This document shows, piece by piece, positions 59,501 to 64,000 of a DNA stretch of 64,000 nucleotides; within the stretch, counting starts at the first letter, position 1; every line of letters starts with the position of its first letter. Under the pieces are notes generated by a model, which saw only the letters and a program-made list of their open reading frames with translations, was not told where the DNA came from and did no database searches. This stretch comes from Pisaster brevispinus (lineage: Eukaryota > Echinodermata > Asteroidea > Forcipulatida > Asteriidae). Location: positions 8,620,758 through 8,684,757 of the forward strand of contig JAMKCF010000001.1 of the NCBI GenBank assembly GCA_023634235.1, read 5' to 3'. Position numbers and translations under genes: made by a program.

Positions 59501-60114
59501 TGAAAGAAGAATCTTTTGAATAGAAACTCGGGTGTTTTGCTGAAATTTCCCCCTCGTACTTGTTCATTTTTTTAAAGGCCTAGCAACTGTAATAAATTGT
59601 GGTGAGTACATTATTCATGAAAATGATTTTGTTCTGAAAAGAAGAGGAAAGAAATAAACACTAAAACTAAATAAAAAAATATAAATGGATTTATACAGAA
59701 ATAATTGCATGAAAATACACAAGTATTTTAAAAACAACAGGCATATGGCTACTTTGGTTTTATTGTACGGTAACCCAGGACGCCCTCAATTCTAAACGGA
59801 AGATGTGACAGGTGGTATTGGAACAATTGAATTTGTTATAAATGCTTTTTATAAATAAGTTGTATATTGTGGGTGATTTAAAATACAGAAAAAAAGCAAA
59901 AAAACGAATTAACTAATTTTTTTGTCAGTGTAAGCTTATATGTCCATTAAGATGTTAAAATACTTTTGCGTGGATTGAGGTATTCCAAAAGAAGTTAGAA
60001 CCATTGGAAAAAAATTGGTAACGTGACAGATGTAAGCTGGTTCAATTTCTTGTGTTTCCTGTCATCTAATTATTGTTGACATTGTTGTGTTTTTCTTTTG
60101 TTGTTTACAGAACA
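56589..60114. other. no gene recognised; CpG-rich patch
   Basis: 58100-58330 is rich in CGCG (GTGGCGCGCAGCTTACGCGC). Elsewhere AT-rich. A 72-codon frame at 59003-59221 (MSKFEKKKYSAPVTGSTSIS) has no recognised match. The start of the DUF7869 gene and its likely promoter lie at the left edge. Confidence 0.4.
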
Positions 60115-60605
60115 TGCCACGATTCAAGAAGTTACCAAAGTCAACGGTGGATGGCCGCCATTATGTTTTCCTCGTCTGTTCAGTCTCATTTCACCATCCC
60201 TTCCTCCATGTTGACATCTCATTCCTTTCCTTCTGTGTGTACCCATGTCATCCCTTGTTCATGCACCATTCCATTTCCTTCTCATCCAAATGCCTTGAGA
60301 GAAGCACTCTCGGGGAAGTCAAGCCCTGTCCTAAAGAAGCTGAACATGGGAATGCTCTGGGGTTGGCACCTCCCTGGAGAAGTCTGTCTTCAAGGCTGTC
60401 CGAAGATGGTTTGAAGCAGGCGTTGTTGATGACCGAGTCGTTCGAGAAAAGAAATCATGAGAAGGCACAGAAGAATGTTGAAAGCCATGCAAGAAGAAGT
60501 TTGAGCTGTGTTCTGAGCAGCATGCATTCAAAGACAGTGTTGCATACACATAATCACAGAGAGAGAAAGAGCTCATGTAAGACAAATGTGCATAAAGCAG
60601 AATAA
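60115..60605 (+). CDS. possible upstream exon of LINE ORF1-like protein
   Basis: An acceptor TTGTTGTTTACAG (ending about 60111) precedes AACATGCCACGATTCAAGAA, encoding MPRFKKLPKSTVDGRHYVFL. Two overlapping frames stay open for over 100 codons, so the true frame is unclear. Neither gives a recognised domain. It ends just before the PHD-bearing frame and may be its 5' part through a frame shift. Confidence 0.25.
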
Positions 60606-61125
60606 AAGAGGAAGGACATTGGAAGCAAAGGAAAGCATTAGCAGAGCCAGAAACGTTTGGAAGAAAAAAGAAACGAGACAATGTTGGATGTGTGATCACA
60701 AAACTGGTCCAATGGAAAAGGTCATAGCATTAGATAGTTGTAGTATATTGTATCATGTACACTGTATGGGGTTTTCCAAGGTGCATTTTTCTATAGTAAA
60801 CAAGCCGGTGTCATGGATGTGTCGCAAATGTGGATGGTGTAATTACACTGACTCTTTGATGTATGATTTGGGTATTCCTGCAGATCAGAACATATTTGAA
60901 ATTCCAGTGCTTGATGGTAACATTGAAGAAGTTGCAGTTATGCTGTATGCCGATGGAGTTCCATATACTGAAGATTTAATTGTCAAGGCAGTTGCTGGTG
61001 AGGATTTTGCAATTGTAGATGATCCGAGTTGTAAATATGCATGTCTTTGTGTAGCCAGAAACCAGGGTTTGGTTCAGCAAACTGGAGGTTATTTTTTGTG
61101 TAGCAAGAAAAACAAAGAGAACTAG
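60586..61125 (+). CDS. LINE ORF1-like protein with PHD-type zinc finger
   Basis: 179 codons. Residues about 33-82 form a C4HC3-type finger: CWMC, then DSC, HVHCMG, WMCRKC. This matches PHD fingers carried in ORF1 of L2/CR1-like LINEs, where CWMCRKCG-like sequence is followed by a short N-rich tail (here WCNYTDSLMYDLG). The basic N-terminus (NKRGRTLEAKE) would suit nucleic-acid binding. The frame ends NKEN* immediately before a CTAGACAT terminus (61122), so the natural C-terminus was probably cut by that element. A host chromatin protein is possible but less likely. No ORF2 follows directly. Confidence 0.5.
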   Translation: MCIKQNKRGRTLEAKESISRARNVWKKKETRQCWMCDHKTGPMEKVIALDSCSILYHVHCMGFSKVHFSIVNKPVSWMCRKCGWCNYTDSLMYDLGIPADQNIFEIPVLDGNIEEVAVMLYADGVPYTEDLIVKAVAGEDFAIVDDPSCKYACLCVARNQGLVQQTGGYFLCSKKNKEN

Positions 61126-61813
61126 ACATGAAGATTTTGTCTCTAGGACAAAATCAAAGCTGTTCCGGTTATTGTTTCTTATGGAACTTTGTAGTTCTTG
61201 AAATATTGCAACGGAACCCCCTAGGAATTCCGCCAGCTGCGGGAGTTATTAAAGAAATGGCCAGATAATTTACCAAAAGAAAAATGAACAAACCAATAAT
61301 ATTTGGACTCGCAAACAATTCAAACGTTTCCATTTGTCGTCACTGTAATTTCTTAGCGACTTTTTATTCTACTGACAAAAAATAACTTCCAAATCTCATT
61401 TCACATAAAAATGGGGAGGCAGTATGGACTCAAATCAAGGAATGCCGCTATTTTCACCAAACCATCGAACTTTTACACTTAATTCACCAGAATAAACAGG
61501 ATATAAAGGAGTCCCAAATTCAGCCCAATGTAACTCCCGTATATGCAGCAATGTTTTAATTAAGCATTAATTTGGGTTAACTAGGCCGAATTGGCCGTTG
61601 AATTTGGAGGGCTATAAAGCCCATAACACACAACAACTTTCCCCAAAATTAACCCCCCAAAATGTTACCCTGCCGCATGCACACAGAAAAACACTGTCAA
61701 AACCAAGGGCCCTATAACTCTACAAAAACATAAGTATAGGCATAAAAGCACTACAAATGAAATGGAATGGCTGAAAGGGACCCGGGGTATAAAGGATTAC
61801 AAATGCAAACTTA
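61122..61813 (+). mobile_element. third family of Helitron-like 5' terminus
   Basis: Starts CTAGACATGAAG, with a stem GATTTTGTC...GACAAAATC, then AAGCTGTTCCGG: the same plan as elements A-E and F with a different stem sequence. Downstream sequence to the Harbinger MITE (61814) is not repetitive. A degenerate 130-bp-type core unit occurs later at 63262-63357, so the element may extend past the MITE. Confidence 0.55.
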
Positions 61814-62691
61814 AGCCCTTTTCACACGACGGAAAAAACGAACATTCTTTGCGAAATTTTACAATTTTTTGTAAAAAATTACAAATTGGGCTTCGTGTGA
61901 AAGGACAGTTATATTTTACATCGCCTACATTCCTTGCGAAATTTTCGCAAACCTTGCGAAATTTTGTAGTAGGTCCCGACCTCCGACAAAATCTTACGCT
62001 AGCGTAATTTTTCGCAAGGAATCTAGTCAAACCTTCGTGTGAAACGATCCGTTGTTTATTGACCGACAATCCTCGCGAAAGCGGTATTAACACGCATGCG
62101 TGAGGAACCTTCGGGAGCCGACCTTTGTGTGTTTACACACCGTTACCGGGCACTGGTCACCGTTGCGACCATTTGCCACCTTGTCCGCGATTTCCCGCCA
62201 AACATGGCCGTTTTGGGTCAAACCATCCATTTTAGATTGGGCGGTTTCCTTCTCCATAATGTTTATCAAGGCAATCGTTTCCTCGTAGCACCAAAATTTC
62301 TTGGCCTTCTTACTCTTATCTTTGGTTGATGTCTTCGCCGGTCGTTTTTTGGAGGATATTATGGGCATAGTATTATGAATGGACTCCCCAACGTCTTCGC
62401 GAGTGTCAGCCATTTTGAAGAATGTTTACATGGTTTATTTTTTACCGCGACACAGCTGTGCACACGCGACATACGTCATCATTTAACTGGTACTAGCGCT
62501 GTTTAAAAACAAAAACTCTATAGTTCAGTGGTAACCAGCTAAGTCTGTACTCTCGTCTCATGGAACGTGGTCACATTTTTTACTTGGTGTCGTGTGAAAG
62601 CTTGCGAAAGCGGGCAGGCGTGGGATGACTTCAGCGCTCGTTAAATTTGTCGCAAGGAATGTTGGGGTTTTTTTTTCGTGTGAAAAGGGCT
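61814..62691. mobile_element. non-autonomous Harbinger, 878 bp, TTA duplication
   Basis: Ends AGCCCTTTTCACACGA and TCGTGTGAAAAGGGCT are perfect inverted repeats, flanked by TTA on both sides (61811-61813 and 62692-62694), the TWA target typical of Harbinger. Internal repeats of TTGCGAAATTTT and CGCAAGGAAT lie near both ends and are candidate binding sites for a Myb-like protein. It carries one Myb exon and no transposase. Confidence 0.85.
62157..62413 (-). pseudogene. first exon of a Harbinger Myb-like gene
   Basis: Minus strand from the ATG at 62413: MADTREDVGESIHN, KKRPAKTSTKDKSKKAKK, then a trihelix/Myb-like domain FWCYEETIALINIMEKETAQ and HVWREIADKVANGRNGDQCP. The frame reaches a donor-like CCG|GTAACG near 62147-62157. 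Later exons are absent because the element ends at 61814. It is a stranded fragment showing that the MITE derives by internal deletion from a two-gene Harbinger element. Confidence 0.75.
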
Positions 62692-63261
62692 TTACATACA
62701 GAACCAAGGCGTGGCTACACTACACATCATTCACCAAGTAGAGGCAAGCATATGTCACCACATGAAAACCCAGCAATAAAAAAGTACAGACTGAATTCAG
62801 ACATGATGCTCACACTCCGGTGCCCCAGACACAAGTCCTCAATGTAAAATTGAGCACAATGATTTTATACCAAAACTACAGTGGATGCAAAAGCACTAAG
62901 TTAAGTCACAAAGCATGGGAAGTAAAAAGAGGCTCTTTAAACTTTAGTCTTAGACCCAGATAAACACAATGTACATATAAAGAAAGAACACTAAACGCTC
63001 AGCTGGTTAATGAAAGTAGCTTACAACAAAAAAGGATTTAACAAAGCATGCCCTTTCTGGGGTGTGGCATACTACGTTCTTGCACACTAACCAATGTTGT
63101 ATATTGCAATAAAAAAAGGTCTGACTTAAGGTCAACTGGTAAGCCAGCTATGGGCAGCCAATTCTAGCAAAACAAACCCACCAAAACAAAATACAAGTCA
63201 CCAAAACAGAGTATAAATATGATGGACAGCAAAGAGGGCAAAAATCACTCATTTTTGTTCC
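62692..63261. other. no gene recognised
   Basis: Continuation of the host sequence broken by the MITE. AT-rich and mostly unique, with no supportable reading frame. Confidence 0.5.
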
Positions 63262-63357
63262 AATATAGTCCAGCTTCTGGTTGACTTGGAAGTTTAGATC
63301 AACATAAAGTCAGGTATCCTGAGGCTAATGTTAAATGTTCGAGAAGTCTATAGTAGT
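63262..63357 (+). repeat. degenerate 130-bp core unit
   Basis: AGTCCAGCTTCTGGTTGACT, GGAAGTTTAGATCAACATAA, AGTCAGGTATCCTGAGGCTA and GAGAAGTCTATAGTAGTA follow the order of the core repeat of elements A-E with many substitutions. A single unit. Confidence 0.55.
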
Positions 63358-63718
63358 ATAATGTAACAAGGCGCTGTAAAGCTGCTGCCAACTTAGCTCC
63401 AAATTATTTTCTTTTTTGGTTGTTTTCTAAGCGGTGTTTCTTGATCAAGTTTCAACAGTTTATTCCTATATGGGCAGTCCACCTGCTAGACGAATCTCCA
63501 AGCTGGAAATGCTATCAACTAGTGGACATTTGTGGATGTTTTTCTTAACTATTTTTGCTGTGAATCTTTCACATCTTAAATTCAGCCTCAGCCTACACCA
63601 GCATTCACTTGCTTTCTATTGTGTTCGTGTAGCCACCTGCGACAAAGGTTTGGCTCTTGGAGACTGCTGCTACTACTGTACTCAGGATCTAAATTGTATA
63701 GGGATTACAGTGACTACA

Positions 63719-64000
63719 ATGTCTTGCAGGCTTCAATATAATCAAAGTGAACTGCTATCTCTGAAACATGCACAGGGCACTGCAACTATTCAACCAGTGG
63801 TGTTTAACAGACTGAACGATCTTGGAATTTTGCATCTGAGAAGTCGCCGTGGTGGCTACCATATCCGGAGAAATGCTCAGCGGAGGCATGACACTAAAGC
63901 AAATTTCTGTGCGATAAATGCTCAGTCAATTCGCAATAAGACTACAGAGTTTGTCGAGTTTGTTGTAAATAACAAATTGGATACCGTTGCGGTGTCTGAA
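63719..64000 (+). CDS. L2/CR1-like LINE ORF2, 5' part, runs off window
   Basis: Open from ATG 63719 to the last base (94 codons). N-terminal YNQSELLSLKHA and VFNRLNDLGILHLRSRRGGY are followed by FCAINAQSIRNKTTEFVEFV and NKLDTVAVSE, the first block of the APE-type endonuclease (the N of NAQSIRNK and the E of VSE are its early catalytic positions). This is the normal beginning of an L2-type ORF2; earlier in-frame sequence is not clearly coding. No frame break is seen within the window. Confidence 0.75.
   Translation, partial: MSCRLQYNQSELLSLKHAQGTATIQPVVFNRLNDLGILHLRSRRGGYHIRRNAQRRHDTKANFCAINAQSIRNKTTEFVEFVVNNKLDTVAVSE

Noticed and set aside
60586..61125. Host PHD-finger chromatin regulator
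   Set aside because: Finger spacing and the sequence after it look like LINE ORF1, there is no other chromatin domain, and the frame ends at a mobile-element terminus.

Overview
The window is eukaryotic (animal) DNA. Its protein-coding regions have GT-AG introns, and almost everything recognisable is a transposable element or the remains of one. The mix includes tRNA-derived SINEs, L2/CR1-like LINEs, PIF/Harbinger, ISL2EU, hAT, THAP-bearing and RAG1-N-terminus-like transposases, and Helitron-like elements with tandem cores. This suggests a marine invertebrate, most likely an echinoderm or other non-vertebrate deuterostome. That is an inference from element families, not from a cellular marker gene. 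I see no clear single-copy cellular gene, no rRNA and no intact tRNA.

Layout. 1-2.9 kb: decayed hAT transposase with a SINE inside it. 3.3-4.7 kb: several hairpins and one THAP exon on the minus strand. 4.8-10 kb: an L2-like LINE endonuclease fragment (+), then a second LINE (-) split by an insertion made of a 987-bp unit; a complete unit follows at 8968-9954. 11.8-34.6 kb: a head-to-tail series of Helitron-like elements that start CTAGACAT and carry about 130-bp core repeats. One is interrupted by an 8.05-kb Harbinger element (15600-23645). The next-but-one is interrupted by a MITE (28521-28828) and a 5.7-kb ISL2EU element (about 28862-34575). 36.7-40.4 kb: a ten-exon minus-strand transposase gene whose N-terminus resembles RAG1. 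41-43.9 kb: MITEs, minisatellites, a SINE and a Helitron-like 3' end with three hairpins. 44.2-46 kb: three exons of a small OB-fold-like gene. 48.7-50.4 kb: SINE fragments and a duplicated short exon-like sequence. 50.6-56.6 kb: a six-exon minus-strand gene of the DUF7869 type, with two tandem Helitron-like copies in one intron. 60-64 kb: a LINE ORF1-like PHD protein, another Helitron-like 5' end, a Harbinger MITE carrying a Myb exon, and the start of an L2-like ORF2 that runs off the window.

Working relationships. Harbinger and ISL2EU each carry two convergent genes between terminal inverted repeats. In Harbinger these are a DDE transposase and a Myb/SANT protein; in ISL2EU they are a THAP-DDE transposase and a SWIM-YqaJ nuclease. 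The ISL2EU copy looks intact: both genes splice into uninterrupted frames (474 and 500 codons) and the TIRs differ at 3 of 67 positions. The Harbinger transposase has lost an exon. The host repeats let both insertion sites be reconstructed. The most unusual signals are the Helitron-like termini, where the 5' motif and the iterated 3' hairpins vary together between families, and the circularly permuted 987-bp insertion flanked by a 28-bp target duplication.
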